From contig NC_073340.2 in the NCBI RefSeq assembly GCF_027580225.2, positions 37,329,501 through 37,393,500 of the forward strand: DNA of 64,000 bases, given 5' to 3'. Below are positions 47,601-60,250 of this stretch, piece by piece; within the stretch, counting starts at the first letter, position 1; each line of letters begins with the position of its first letter. This stretch comes from Misgurnus anguillicaudatus (taxonomy: Eukaryota; Chordata; Actinopteri; Cypriniformes; Cobitidae). The position numbers and the translations under genes are program-made. The notes under the pieces are model-generated. The model searched no databases, was not told where the DNA came from, and saw only the letters and a program-made list of their open reading frames with translations.

Positions 47601-48913
47601 ATACAAGATGCAGAATAGGACATTCAAAAATTACACATCAGTTTTTGTTCTCAGGAGAAAATCCTCCAACATGTTTATCTTAAACAAAATGTTCATCTTG
47701 TCAGAATTCATTGTCTATTAAACATATTCGACTAGATTGTATTAACTCTGTCACTGTGAGAAACCTTTTTTATTCTGTTGATACTTTTGAAAAAGTTTTT
47801 AATCAAGTGAATCCAAAACAGTTCTTAGATTTTTAGATGAAATGAATTTTAAACCTCTTACTTTATTTAATTAGACTTTATTATCACCATGAATGAAGCT
47901 GACATGGTGTTTCTTTCTTTTCTTTTAAAGAAGTCACAGTTTTCTGTTGCAGCAGTGCAAGAATCCAAAATAAAATGATCTCAAACAGAAAAGAAAAAAA
48001 CAAACTTATTTTATAATCCACAGATTAAGCCTGTGACACTCAGTTTGTAATGTGAACCTTTTGGACCAATCAGCTGTGATATTTAACAACCAATTAAATT
48101 ACGAAACCAATTAAGATGTCGTGACTATTTCATTCTTGTTGGCTAAAAAGAAAAAGAGACTATAGTCTCAATATGATTTCTCCTGGTTAAATAAAGTTTG
48201 CAAAGAAAACGAGAGAAATCTGTAAACCCATATAAGCCAGTGCTATATAGTCTTGTGAAACTGAAGTCGTTACTATTCTCTTTCTGTCTGTTTCCATTGT
48301 CAGTCATCTATCTATATTTCAATCGGATTTTATTTATTAAATCTGATGAATAAAATAAACAGAAAGAAGCAGCTCATCAATGTGATTTAAACCTCAAAAT
48401 GTGAAGGGTAAACTCAACTGCTTTATCTGCAAGCCAGAATGTCAGCAGCACAATTGTAAATCTTTATGGAGCTGTTGAAGACAAATGCATGACTTCAGTG
48501 GCAAATGACCACACTGCTGCATTAACTACTGTATCCCACAATGCAATGCACACAGTTTCATTTCCAATGTGATAAATAGACCAAAAGTAATATTAGCTGT
48601 GATTTATAACATCTCTTTCCTCACTCGTGTACAATACATTATCTTACTGAATAATGCCAAATATATTCACTACTGCCAACTTAAACAGCATAAGTATGCA
48701 TCATGCAACAATACTTTTTAACATTACTGTTGTGTTTAATTTTACTTTCTAGCTATAAAAAAATAATACTATACAATGCATAGTGCACCAATATGCAGAT
48801 TTGAACTAATATTTGAATCTAAACTGGGTTTCTGATTTAATGATGATACATTATTAATACACAAACACACAGTATGTATTCAAAAATGGGTTTAAATGTT
48901 GTTTGTATTTTAT
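47601..48913. other. Intergenic DNA; nothing recognised
   Basis: AT-rich spacer between the convergent sar1a and spock2 genes, with no supported exon on either strand. Confidence 0.45.
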
Positions 48914-49285
48914 TTAAAGGTACAGTAAGTAGGATTTACCCTCATCATTGTATTTTGCATTCAAAGGAATAGTGCTCTCTAGCGCCTCGCTTTTCCAAAT
49001 GCGTGTTGCAACTACGGTAGCCGTTATGAACTCACTGATCTCCTTGTTTGTTTCAGCTGGTTCACGTGTTCTGAACGAAAAAGCGTTGCGATAAGCTAGT
49101 GCTTTTTGTCCCTCTCTGCTATTATAGTTTTCAATATGGTGGAATGACAAGCCTTCTTGGACTTACCCGTTCAATGGAAGTAAAGAGAAGAAATTCTAAG
49201 CTTACAAAGAAAAGTCAGATCATTGGCACCAATGATATTGATTTTGATGAATTAAACACTTAAAATCCTACTTACTGTCTCTTTA
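48914..49285. mobile_element. TTAA-bounded short element
   Basis: TTAAAGGTACAGTAAGTAGGATTT and AAATCCTACTTACTGTCTCTTTAA are inverted ends with TTAA at both borders. About 372 bp, non-coding. Confidence 0.8.
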
Positions 49286-49387
49286 ACATATTTAGTGAAC
49301 AGATTTTGCTCTACAAGAGCTGATGTTGCCAACAATGTGAATCTATTCTGAGACATCTGAAAGATTGTTTCACTGTCATTTATTTTA

Positions 49388-49650
49388 TATTATACCACGG
49401 CTCTGTTGAATGCTGCATTCTGATTGGCTGAGAAATGTTCTATGGGTGTTGATTATTTTTCTGCAAACCGCACACCTAACTTGTCAAATGTCTTAAAAAT
49501 AGGCACCAGAGCAATGTAACCGTGGTATAAGCAGAATAATAGACTCCGGTCCCTTGAATTATTTGAAAATAATGCACACCTGCATTACCACCTTGGTGTG
49601 CATTATTTTCTAATAATTCAATGGCCCGTCGTCAATTATTCCTTACGAAG
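49388..49650 (+). repeat. Structured dispersed repeat, family D (copy 1)
   Basis: Contains TACCACGGCTCTGTTGAATG, CTGATTGGCTGAGAAATG and a hairpin of AATAATGCACACC against GGTGTGCATTATT. The reverse-oriented relative is at 57770-58010. Confidence 0.65.
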
Positions 49651-50564
49651 AAAAGCTTTCTGTTGTGGACTATCATGCAATACTAAAACAAATCAAATCT
49701 ATTCAGATAACAAAGAACATTTAAACAATCAATAAATCATAGCATTTCACTTTTTGTTAGAAATACAACCACAAACTGAAACAAATGTTCAGAAAATGCA
49801 CATTTGTGTTAAACACATCAAGTTGTACATTCAAGAAACCGAAATCACTCCAGAATTCTGAAAGAAAAGGTGTAAGATCATCACATTTGAACAGCTTGTC
49901 TCGTCTATTTCATGATAAATTACACAACAGTTGCGTCTGCTGTACATGCAGATAGTTGATAACATTTCTAAAAGGTTTCACAGTTTGAAACACTCGTCTG
50001 TGTTTGCTACATTTAATAAACATCATAACTGGCCATATTGGGCCTTGAATGCCCGTTACTCATTATTATTATTCAGCCTTTACGATATTAAGTTGCTATT
50101 CACAGATTATCCCTCACATCTTGTTTCTGGAGCTGTTGTGTAAAAGTAATGTCCCGTTCACACTCGTGCTGTTATAGCGTGACACTAATTTCTGTGTATC
50201 TTTATACTGAACCGTGTCCAAACCATAACATTGAATAGGCAAAGCATGTACAGTAAATGTTTCATCTGCTCTTCAGAAGTGAAAGTCCTTTTGCATAAAT
50301 CATCTTGCATAAAACTTAATACCCTGTTAATGATACATCCGTCTGTGCCTGCATCAGTGGACTTTAACACAGACAAATCTAGTCCATCCCTTTGGGTTGA
50401 AAACTCCTGCAGATAAAAGCGAATGAGTGATCCGGGCCACTGGAGGGCACTGTGGAGCTCTAATACAGACACTAGTCATGAAATTAAAGTACTGAAATTT
50501 GATTCAGATTGAAGAAAAGCAGTGATGCGGCTGTAGGCTTCATCAGAAGATGATGATGATTGTT
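49651..50564. other. spock2 3' flank / 3' UTR region
   Basis: AT-rich DNA downstream (minus strand) of the spock2 stop codon, probably including its 3' UTR. No separate gene is supported. Confidence 0.4.
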
Positions 50565-51488
50565 TTACCAAATGTATCCACCATCATCACTTTCTTCTGC
50601 CTCCTCTTCCTCTTCATTCTCCTCTATCTCTTTCTCCTCTTCATCCTCCCATCCGACACCACTGCTGAAATCTCCAGAGCTCATCAGCTCATCTACAACA
50701 CAGAGACACTTCATTCAGGTCTTCAACAACTTTATTTCCTAAATTATTTTAGGTAATGTTGACTTTGCTAGACGACGTTTTCTTTCTTCTGGTGTGATGT
50801 TAAAGGGCTTTTAACCTATTTTCATTTTATTATGATTTGCTCTGAGTTTTATTTCAGATGGACTGTTATATTATGACAAGCCATTTGTTTCTATCTCATT
50901 AATATTAATTAGGTCATGATGACATCACTAGGACTCAATTCATTGGAACAATTGAACATATATTCACATAATCACACCGTCCAGCAAACTCATATTGTGT
51001 ACATTTGATGTCTCTCTGCAGATTTTGAGGTCAGGCATCATCAGTATTTTTAATCTGGGCAGAAAAAGACTCCTGCTTGTACGCCTGCAGTAACCGTCGT
51101 TCATGTCAACATTATGTTAAAGTTAGCATGTTTAGCTGAGTGAGTGTCACTGCTGAATAGTAAAATCTGTTAAACCAATATATTGCTGCTCATCACAGTC
51201 TGGGTTTCCGTGGATCCGTGACCCGATGGCTTCAGTACCATGTGGGTCCACACACCAGCATTCACCCCGACTGTGGTCACACTGAAGTTTCCTATAGTAA
51301 CCATCTTCATCACAGCTCGGGATAAACATACCTGTACACATGCACGCACACACGCACACACACACACACACACACACAAACACAGAGGCTTGAACACTGT
51401 GTAGTTGATAAAATCATCAATGTTATCCATCAGCTACTGTTATATAGTATCAACTCAAATAATTACCTCTCTGTGTGTGTGTGTGTGT

Positions 51489-51542
<54 letters not shown>

Positions 51543-54500
51543 CTGGTAATTATCACATTGTGGGGACCACAAAGATAGGAATACCAGTGTTTTTGTGACC
51601 TTGTGTGTGTGCGTGCGTGCGTGTGTGTGCGTGTGTGTGTGTGTGTGCGTGTGTGCGTGCGCGTGCGTGCGTGTGCGTGTGTGCGCGCGTTCACCTGGTT
51701 TCATCTTATATGCTCCATGTATCTGAATCCTCTCAATTTCAGCCAAACATGAAGGCTCTGAACACAAACAGATAAATGATTATCGACACAAACAAAGCAC
51801 AGATTATTTCACTTCTTATCAATTTATGTTATGTCATTTTTTTACTGCAATTACTATAAACTTACAGGAACATGTTTTAGTTTCCTTACTGATCATTTCA
51901 TACATTGGAAACAAATGCACAGTTTCTTTGATCTGTTTTGAAATGGTTACTTTATAGTTGATAGGCCACTTAAGTCATTCTACTAACTATAAGTTACTAT
52001 GAAACTACATGTTAACTAACTCTCCTTAGTGTTAGGGGTTAGGGTTAGTTGACAAGAAGTTACAAAGTTGCTTATAGTAATTAAAATGTCTAAATAATGT
52101 GTAATCATTTCAAATAAACTTTGAACTAAATTGTTACCTTAAAAATAACTTAGTGTAATAATGGAACTGTGATGAGTTCAACTGAGTTATCAATTAATAA
52201 AAATCAGGCATTGAGATCACTTATTTAACTGTTAAATGTTGTAAATACAAAGATGTGCGACTCACTTTCTCTCCAGAAACACAGACACCACTCGGCCGTA
52301 GACACTCGTCCATCTCTGAACGAGTCACAGGAGTTAAAGAACGCTCTAATGCACACTTCATATTTCTCCAGGTTTATAGCGGCCAGCTCTGACTGATCCA
52401 GGAACAGATCATTACTGGTGTCCAGTTTTGAGAACATCCAGCCGATGGAGTCCTTACAGCCCGCCACGAGACTCGCATCAAACCCTGCATCAGAGGAGAC
52501 AACAGCTAGCTGATCTAAGATCATTTACTCTATCTTCAGTGTTAATTACAAGATAAAAACTTATTTGTGGTCAAAGTTTTTGGTGTTGTCTGTGGAACAG
52601 AAGACAGATTAAAGTGTAATTATATCTGAAGCAGAGAAGAGATCTTTACATCACGTGTCTGAATGTGAATGTGTGTTTGTTCACCTCGACTGACAGTAAT
52701 CATCTGTTTAGAGTTTGCATGAAGAAGTTGAAACCAATCTCTGAGTCTGTCACCCAGATCGGCCAAATCCTGACCGGTGCACGCATCTAAACAAACACAT
52801 TACATACTCAACACATGAACTATCTTTACTTTATAAACATCTTATTTCTCAGTTGTATGGCTGGTTTATTTTAAGCAACTTGAACCTCTAAAAATTATGA
52901 AAATCAACACAAGGCAGAAAGAGCTCTGAACGACCACAATAGTTTCTTTAACATTCAATCTTCCGGCAGTTCCATATATTAAATGTCAGACTAATAGTGA
53001 AACATCACATACACATATACTGACTGATATACACTACATGCATTTAACTCTATAGACAGAGACTCACCTGGTTTGGGTTGAGATGAAGTGTCTGATTTTG
53101 TCTTAATCTTGTCACTGATACACGGGCACGGACCAGAACACAGTACAGACACACCTTTACCTGACAAACACGCCTGCTGATCCAGTTTACACTGAACAGA
53201 GACACAGAGATATGAACAGAAATTAAAATTCATCGTCAATAATGCTGCACAAAAACTACATTTTGCAATAAGATTTGCTTATTTCAGTGTGTGTGTGAAA
53301 GTTAAAGTGAGCACAGCACAGATGAGGTCTTTTACAACATTAGAAACTTCACCCACCTGACCTTCATCTGCATCAGCACTTCACAACTCAATAATATATC
53401 CATCTGAAAGACTAATTCACGTTTAGCCTACGTCTAGATGTTTTTATACAAAGTAGCTTACAAATGTATTTTAATGAGTATTATGTGTGTTGCTATAGAA
53501 ACCAATCATTTCTGAGCAGATGCAGAGCTCAGTTCAGAGTTAAATAACAGAAACATTATAATGCAAAACAAATGTTTAAATGATAAATGAATACCACTTA
53601 ATCGTGTGTGTGTGTGTTTGTGTGTGTGTGTGACTGCAGATAGTGTTGTGGTTATTTAAGAATAAAGCTTAAGCAGTTTGTTTAATTTTCAGAAGATAAA
53701 TTAGACTTTAATGTAAGACATAAAGCTGAGCAAGTCTGCAACTCTCACATCCAGCTCTTTCAGGCTAGTTTGCACCTGTAACTTTTTATTATATTGTTAT
53801 TCGTGCTCTTTGGTCCCTTAATTCAATCAGGATATTCTTCCTGTGGGTCTTATATTACTTTAACCTGATTGGTTCTGGTTTTAAACAGTTGGTTAGGCTT
53901 CAATGCCTCATCTCAAAACTATATGTAAAAGATTGGTTTGACAATACCCATGTCACCAAGATTGTGCTTATTAGGGGATCAGTCTGTGTCACCAAGAGTT
54001 TTGAAATATGATTTTGTGGTTATAAAAGTGGGAGTGATTACAGCTGCCCGAGTGATTCTCAGTGTGTGGAAGGATACATCTCCTCCCGAGTTTAACAGGT
54101 GGAAAAAATATGCTGAAAATTGTGTCAGATGAAAAATTCTTAGCCAGGAATAATGATGATACGGAGGGATTTGACAAATCTGGGGGACGAATTTTTGACT
54201 GAGATTGATGGATTCTTTTGATTAAGTCTATTATTTTGTGGGGTCACATATATAGGCACTTTATAATTTGATTTTATTGTATCTTTTGTTATGTTTGTCT
54301 GTAATGATTATTGATAACTGGCCAAAAATGTAAATGTGAATTAATCGTGTTTTAAAGCTGTCTTTTTTATGGGGTTTTTTTGTTTGTTAAAAATGTTGAA
54401 AATAAATAAAGACTTCAATTACAAAAAAAAACTATATGTAAAAGTACATTATGTAAATGGTTATATTCACAAAGATTATACTTGATTCCTTTATGTTTTG

Positions 54501-54558
54501 ATGAATTAAATCTATTTTAACAGCTGATGAATGACTCAGGCTTCTTTATGTGACCGGC

Positions 54559-54647
<89 letters not shown>

Positions 54648-57600
54648 AGCAATGGTTGTTTCCTGCAGTCACCCCTATAAATATTTGATCTGCTTTTAGC
54701 TTGAGTCTTTATGTTCTTACTGCAGCAGCAGCAGCAGCGTTGTGTGCGTGCGCGAGTGTGTGTGTGTCTCATTGTGTGTGTGTGTGTGTGTACCTGTGAC
54801 ACATAACTGTGTCCATCTGATCCACAGACGGATCCTAGCTTTCTAGGATTTCGTAAGAAAGCGAACGGTAAACTTGACACTCGTGCCGCCGGTTTCGGGG
54901 TTAGATCGGACTGGCCGGATCTCAACGATCTTTGCAATTGGACTGGTGTTGACCTGCAGTGGTCTGGAGTTGATACTAGACATGCTGTACCTCATGAAGT
55001 AATGATTAAGGATAAAAACATAACTGTGACGGCAACATTACTGCAAGATGATATGTACCATCCAGTTCCTCTTGGAAATACTCGCGCGTCTCTGCTGTTA
55101 ATTAAACATCAGCAACGTCAGAGACATTGGAGAGGACTTAAAATCCAAGGAAAGCTCGCATGTATCCCTTCTGCAGATCACTCCATTTCACACACAATCT
55201 TCCATAACTCATCTATTGATGAAGATATATTGATCTTTACAGTTAAGGCGAGACTTCAGGTCTATCCAACAAGGCTAAATCTGTCAATTTGGTATCCTCG
55301 TTCCCATCCATCATGGTGTATACATCATGGGCAAGAACAAGTAATAGAATCTATGTCACACATATTAAATGGGTGTCACTATTACAGTAAAAAGTCTTTA
55401 CGTTTCCAGGCATGATAGGATAGTGGACATTTTATCTGAGAATTTATCAGTATTATTTTCTTCAAATGTGTCAATACATGTAAATGGTTTTGTTAACTCA
55501 CAAATGTTTTCTAAGTGTCCTACAGTGTCTGTGTTCTCTGATTTAAACGCCACCAGGCCTGATATTATAATCATTGATGAGCACAAAGAGGATGTGTTCA
55601 TCCTGGAAGTAGGCTGCTGTTTTGATTCATGTCTAGAGGAGGCTTACTTAACAAAGTTAGTAAAATATCAACCTCTTGTACAGCGATTAACTGGCCTTGG
55701 CTATAAAGGTCAATACTTGGTATTCATTTTTGGCAGCCTGGGGCATGTGCACAGGCTTGTCATTAGGGGGTTCAGGATAGTTGGCTTTACAAAAGCAAGG
55801 GCAAAGCAAATGGCTAAATATTGTTCAATATCCTCCATCATTGGAAGTCGCCATATATGGAGAAGAAGGTGTTGTGTGTATCCATAAATCTGCTGTCTAA
55901 ATTGTCAATAGATTCATACTGGGGGATCTGGCCTCAGCCATGTTTTGTATCTGTAACATTTATGTCCTTATGTATATGTATTATGAATTGTGGACTTAAA
56001 TAAAGTAGTTAAATGTGTGTGTACCTGTGACACATAACTGTGTCCATCTGATCCACAGACAGGTCCAGCAGACGCCTCTGGGCAGAGTTTACAGTTGTTT
56101 GCATGAAGCTTCAATCCAGACTGTTTGATTCTACAGCAAACACATCAAAATCCACTAATAGACATGGGTCAGTATGTGACGATGGCACATTACAGTACAT
56201 GTCAATATCTGTGACTAAGAGACTTAAAGCACCTTCAATATCAGTCAACAAATAATTCACATTTCTAAATAATTTCTAGTGTAAAATAAACTATAAGTGT
56301 CCAAATGTTTGTCTGTCTGAGAAAGTAAGTCTAAAAATGGATGTAAGACATCAAAGCTGATGTAACATTCATCCCTGAAATGCATTGTGTGATACACTAT
56401 CATATAGTGTGTGCGTCTCTGTTAGCACATTTTGTCAAATGTTGTCAATAATAGACATTCATACAGAGAATTTGCATGCACACTATACATACAGAAATAA
56501 TGAACAATGTGCTAGCTTGATATTTCAAAAAATAAAGCTATTTATTTTAAGCTGTAATCTTTTACACGTCTGTAAATGTCTTTCATCAATGCTGAACATC
56601 TGAATGTGATGTAATGTGAAGCTCACTTGTGCTCCAGTTTCTTGCGGTTCATGCACATCGCTCGCTGGTATCCCTGAGCCACGCACACTTTATGACGACT
56701 ACACCTGACCTTCTCACACGGATCTTTAGTGTCGTCCACACCTGTAAAAACACTGAATCATGTCAATGAGGGAATGAAAAGGTAATGAAAGGATGTTTTT
56801 GATAATGATTACCCATAAATCTCATATTTTCATGCACAGAACAGACACATCAAAAATTGCTACAACAATTGTGCTTGTGTTGCCAAGAATTGTGCTTTAA
56901 AAATGTACAATATGAATTTCAAATGTCATTACAATCATATATAGGGGTGGTTTTCTGGTGGTTATCTTAGTTGCAACATGTTTGAGTTGCCTTTGTTTAA
57001 AAACACCTTGCACTGACACATCTTAACATACATCAGTATCATTGTTTTTTCTCAAGATGGACACCAGTACTGTTTTTTGTAAGGTATGTTTGTAAAAACT
57101 ACATAAATGTAGTCCTAATATAACTAAGTCCTAGATTAATCTAATCTAAACCATAGTCTTTCATTGAGCATTACAGTACAGAAAATAGGGGGGCTTCATT
57201 GTCATGAAAATGATGTGACAATGTAAAACATTAATGCCATCAAAAAAGGTTGTCTCAGTGTTTTTAAAACATCCTCGTCTAGATGCAGCACTAACACCCA
57301 ACACTGCAATCTCATCAGGCACTTTTATAAAAACCAGAAATCATTTTCATCTGTCTAAACTTGAATAATTCAATACAGTGAAAGAAGAATAAACTTCTGC
57401 ATGAGAATCAACATTTGACTGAAAAATGTACCATCTGTTTCAATGCAACAACGGCACAAACAAACAAATTCATCTCCAGATGAAAAACATATTTCCACAT
57501 AAATATAAAAAAATGACACTGCGGCACAGAATCGTCTCATTTCTCCTGCTTCTACCCCTAACCAAAACTATCTTGGTATAATAACATTACATTACATTGT

Positions 57601-59813
57601 GTGAATAATTGAGCAATAACTAAGCTTAATTATATATTGACATGTCTTGATATTACCATAACTGTACAGTACCATGGTAAGACTATAGTATGTGTGTTTA
57701 AAGTTTATAGAGAGCATTACCTAAAGTTACTATGTTTGTCTATACAACTGGAATATGTAAGAAATAATTGATGACGTCCATTGAATTACTCGAAAATAAT
57801 GCACACCCAAGGTGGTGATGCGGTGCGAAGCGGTGTGGGTGTGCATTATTTTTAAATAATTCAAACGACTTGAGTAAATTATTGCTCTTATACCACACTT
57901 ACCACAGACATTGCACTGGTTGTTATTTTAAGACATTTAAAAGACCAGGTGTGCGTTTATTGAAAAATAATCAACATCTGCTGTGGAACATTTCTCAACC
58001 AATCCTCATCATGTTTAAGCATCTCTCAGTCACTCCAGCAGGTGAATAATAACTATGACATCCTGCAGTCTCCTGACCTCTCCTGTAGGTTTACTGCAGT
58101 AAAACACTGTGATGTTTTTTTTATGTCTGTGTGATCATAAGTAGGATGAAAGCGTCTTTCTGTGCTCCGGGCTGTGCTGGAGGTGTTTCCATAGAAACAT
58201 GAGGAATGTGCAGTTTCTGCATGATGATTTATAGCGTACTCACAAGCTTCATCAATTTCTGTAATAACGGCCCTTACAGCCTCAAAGAAAACCCTTTAAA
58301 GTGTCATCATGGTGTGTGAATCAAACATTTTTATCTCATTCTGATTCTCAAAGGAGCACAAGAGATCCTTAAGACTACAACGATGAAAAGATGTGATCGA
58401 TATAATTGTAAGGTTTCCAAGATTATGGTTTACACTTCAGCTATGTGAAACATTCACATCACACATAGAAAAACAACAACTGTACATACATTTATAATAA
58501 ACCCAGACAATGTTGAAAGACTCTGAGGTCACACTTTGTGATCTGACAATAAACCTTCAATTCAGTTCATTCAGCTACTAACTGCATGAATCTTCTAAAT
58601 GAGATCCTTTTTTAATCTGTGCTGTCAATCAAAAGTCTTTCTTTTTATTTCATTTATATGGCATATTCAGCCCCTCACATCAGATGAGATTTCTGAAACA
58701 GATCAAGTCTTTAATAATGGAGCTTTAAAGAAGTCAGTATAAGGATGAAATATTCATCTGAATCACGGTGACTTTATAGATCAGCTAAATGCAAATCATC
58801 TGAATCACATTAAATCCAAATGTACATTCTCAATCCAGATGATTTTTATATAGAAAAAAAACATTTGTATACATAATCTTTCATTCAAATATAATAAATG
58901 TGTTTTCCATCGAAAGATTATCTGCTGTTATGTCTAAATAATGTTGTTTGATTAAAGTTTCACAACTGAAGCTTAAAGAATCTGAACGAGCAGTAAATCA
59001 CGTGGCAGAATGAATCCATTTCACATGTAAAGATTGTATTTGTGTGAAATGATGAAGCAGTGGAAAGATTTAATGAGCTCAGATGCAAAAGCCTTTAAAC
59101 GCCACCTCCTTTAATAATGTGATCATTTCACGCATTATACGTTCATCAAATACTTTCACTTCAAATCCACTTAATCCAGACCTCATTCACAAATACCAGT
59201 CAGAATCAATTATTAAAAAAGCTAATTTATAAGAAAACATGTCAGAGAGACTTAAAGCACATCTACATTTCCATTTATCTGACACCAAACATGTTTGTCT
59301 GTCTAACAGCGTTTCTTGCGTACAAACATTTTAAAATCACCTGTAGGGATATTTGGAAAAGGATGATCGTTTTATGGATGACTTAATAAATGAAAAGAGA
59401 AACTTTGATGATACTCACTTTCATCAGAGCCCTGTGGACTTTCCAGTGTCCGGATGTGATCGTCCTGATGAGAAACACAAAGACACACAATAAACACACA
59501 CATGTGAAATAATACACATCAAACACAATGAGCGAGTCAAGTGAATGATCCCATACAGATTATCACAACATATTACAAGCAGAGCAAATATACAGTATCA
59601 ATGATATTAAACCTGTCCTGAAAAGAGATTTGAGAGCTGTGGGGAAGGGCAGAATATTTTATGAATTACATGAATCAAGAAGAGTTTGGATTCACATGTT
59701 ATTGAACTGAACAGATTTACATGTTTCAGGTTTAAAGCTCCTCTAAATGCCTCCATCATCAGACATCACAATTAAACACAATATAAGAACATTTCAACAC
59801 AAACCTTCACTTC
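50565..59813 (-). CDS. spock2: Testican-2 (SPOCK2), C-terminal ten exons (5' partial)
   Basis: Secreted extracellular-matrix proteoglycan of the SPARC family. In coding order the exons are 59805-59813, 59419-59464, 56627-56741, 56025-56130, 53068-53191, 52685-52786, 52266-52484, 51695-51757, 51176-51331 and 50565-50692. Together they give 355 residues plus stop, with matching phases and GT-AG introns. Domains in order: a testican-specific N-terminal stretch; a follistatin/Kazal domain (VRCSRHKVCVAQGYQRAMC, then CGSDGHSYVSQ and CKLDQQACL); a SPARC extracellular calcium-binding domain with EF loops DTSNDLFLDQSE and DSFRDGRVSTAE; a thyroglobulin type-1 domain with CWCV; and an acidic tail with SSG/SSGVGWEDEEE, likely glycosaminoglycan sites, ending DDGGYIW. 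The first listed exon is a 9-nt microexon encoding EVK. Signal-peptide exons lie beyond 64000. The Kazal exon's 3' end has been duplicated by a LINE insertion, but the copy joined to the rest of the exon keeps its donor. Confidence 0.95.
51336..51376. repeat. (CA)n microsatellite next to a spock2 acceptor
   Basis: (CA)n with CG variants, which on the minus strand is a (TG)n tract directly before the acceptor of exon 51176-51331. Confidence 0.85.
51473..51690. repeat. Two (GT)n tracts in a spock2 intron
   Basis: (GT)n at 51473-51540 and (GT)n/(GC)n at 51603-51690, separated by about 60 bp of unique DNA. They fill most of the intron between exons 51695-51757 and 51176-51331. Confidence 0.9.
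54560..54642. repeat. Uninterrupted (CT)n microsatellite of 83 bp
   Basis: The longest pure dinucleotide run in the window, in a spock2 intron about 140 bp left of the LINE insertion. Confidence 0.95.
54783..54829. repeat. Left 47-bp target-site duplication (partial copy of the spock2 Kazal exon end)
   Basis: Identical over 47 bases to 56014-56060. On the minus strand it carries the last 36 nt of the Kazal exon (encoding CGSDGHSYVSQ) plus the GT donor and start of the intron. It has no acceptor of its own and is not joined to the rest of the exon. Confidence 0.92.
54830..56013 (+). pseudogene. 5'-truncated LINE with restriction-like endonuclease domain
   Basis: C-terminal part of a non-LTR retrotransposon polyprotein. 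One open frame runs from about 54834 to 55415. The next, in another frame, runs to 55887, so a single frameshift near 55400 breaks it. The first frame ends in a degenerate zinc-knuckle-like CIHH...HILNGC. The second begins with RHDRIVDIL and holds a PD-(D/E)XK-like core: RPDIIIIDE, then EVGCCFD, followed by LVKYQPL and FGSLGHVHR. This is the pattern of restriction-like endonucleases of the R2, R4/Dong and NeSL groups; which group is not resolved. The 3' end carries AATAAA and a short A-rich end (AGTAGTTAAA). It is flanked by 47-bp direct repeats and lies antisense to spock2. Confidence 0.85.
56014..56060. repeat. Right 47-bp target-site duplication (inside the spock2 Kazal exon)
   Basis: Perfect match to 54783-54829. 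It includes the 3' end of the real Kazal exon (56025-56060) and its donor, and continues without a break into the rest of that exon. Confidence 0.92.
57770..58010 (-). repeat. Structured dispersed repeat, family D (copy 2)
   Basis: Reverse-oriented relative of 49388-49650. It has AATAATGCACACCCAAGG with inverse GTGTGCATTATT, TATACCACACTTACC and GAACATTTCTCAACCAATC. In the spock2 intron between exons 59419-59464 and 56627-56741. Confidence 0.65.
58011..59418. other. spock2 intron; nothing recognised
   Basis: AT-rich intronic DNA with no supported exon or element. Confidence 0.45.
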
Positions 59814-60043
59814 CTTCAGCAGCAGCAGGAGACAAAGAGCCAGATCAAAGAAAGAGAGAATAAGATTTTTACTTAGAAACACATGAAAGTGGACAACAAT
59901 CTGCTTCACATTCAGTTTAATTGTCATCTATTAATATAATCTGAAAGAATAAAAGAGCCGAGGGATTTACCACAGCACAGCGACCACACGTCTCCGGGAA
60001 TTCCCTGAGCTGACTGAACGGATTCAGCACACAAATAATTCAT

Positions 60044-60250
60044 CACAACTGATCTCAATTGATTCATCACACAACTAATCTCAACTGATTCATCACAAAT
60101 GATTCATCACAGGACTGAACTCAACTGATTCATCTCAACAGATTCATCATAAAACTGATCCCAAATGGTCTCAAATACATCATATAACTGATTAGTCAAA
60201 TAAATGATTTTAACTGATTCATCACGAAAGCGATCTCAACTGATTCACTG
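60044..60250. repeat. Degenerate minisatellite
   Basis: Repeated variants of TGATCTCAACTGATTCATCAC with unit lengths of about 15-30 bases, at least eight recognisable cores. In the spock2 intron upstream of the microexon. Confidence 0.75.

Noticed and set aside
51450..51767. 105-residue minus-strand frame of HT repeats
   Set aside because: Only its first 21 residues or so belong to a real spock2 exon (51695-51757); the rest is (GT)n microsatellite.
54536..54937. 133-residue minus-strand frame containing CGSDGHSYVSQ
   Set aside because: It joins reversed LINE sequence, the duplicated spock2 exon end and microsatellites. It is a by-product of the insertion, not a gene.
59955..60005. Minus-strand exon-like piece reading NPFSQLREFPETCGRCAV with a GTAAAT donor
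   Set aside because: No good acceptor precedes it and it does not match the expected testican sequence before the EVK microexon.
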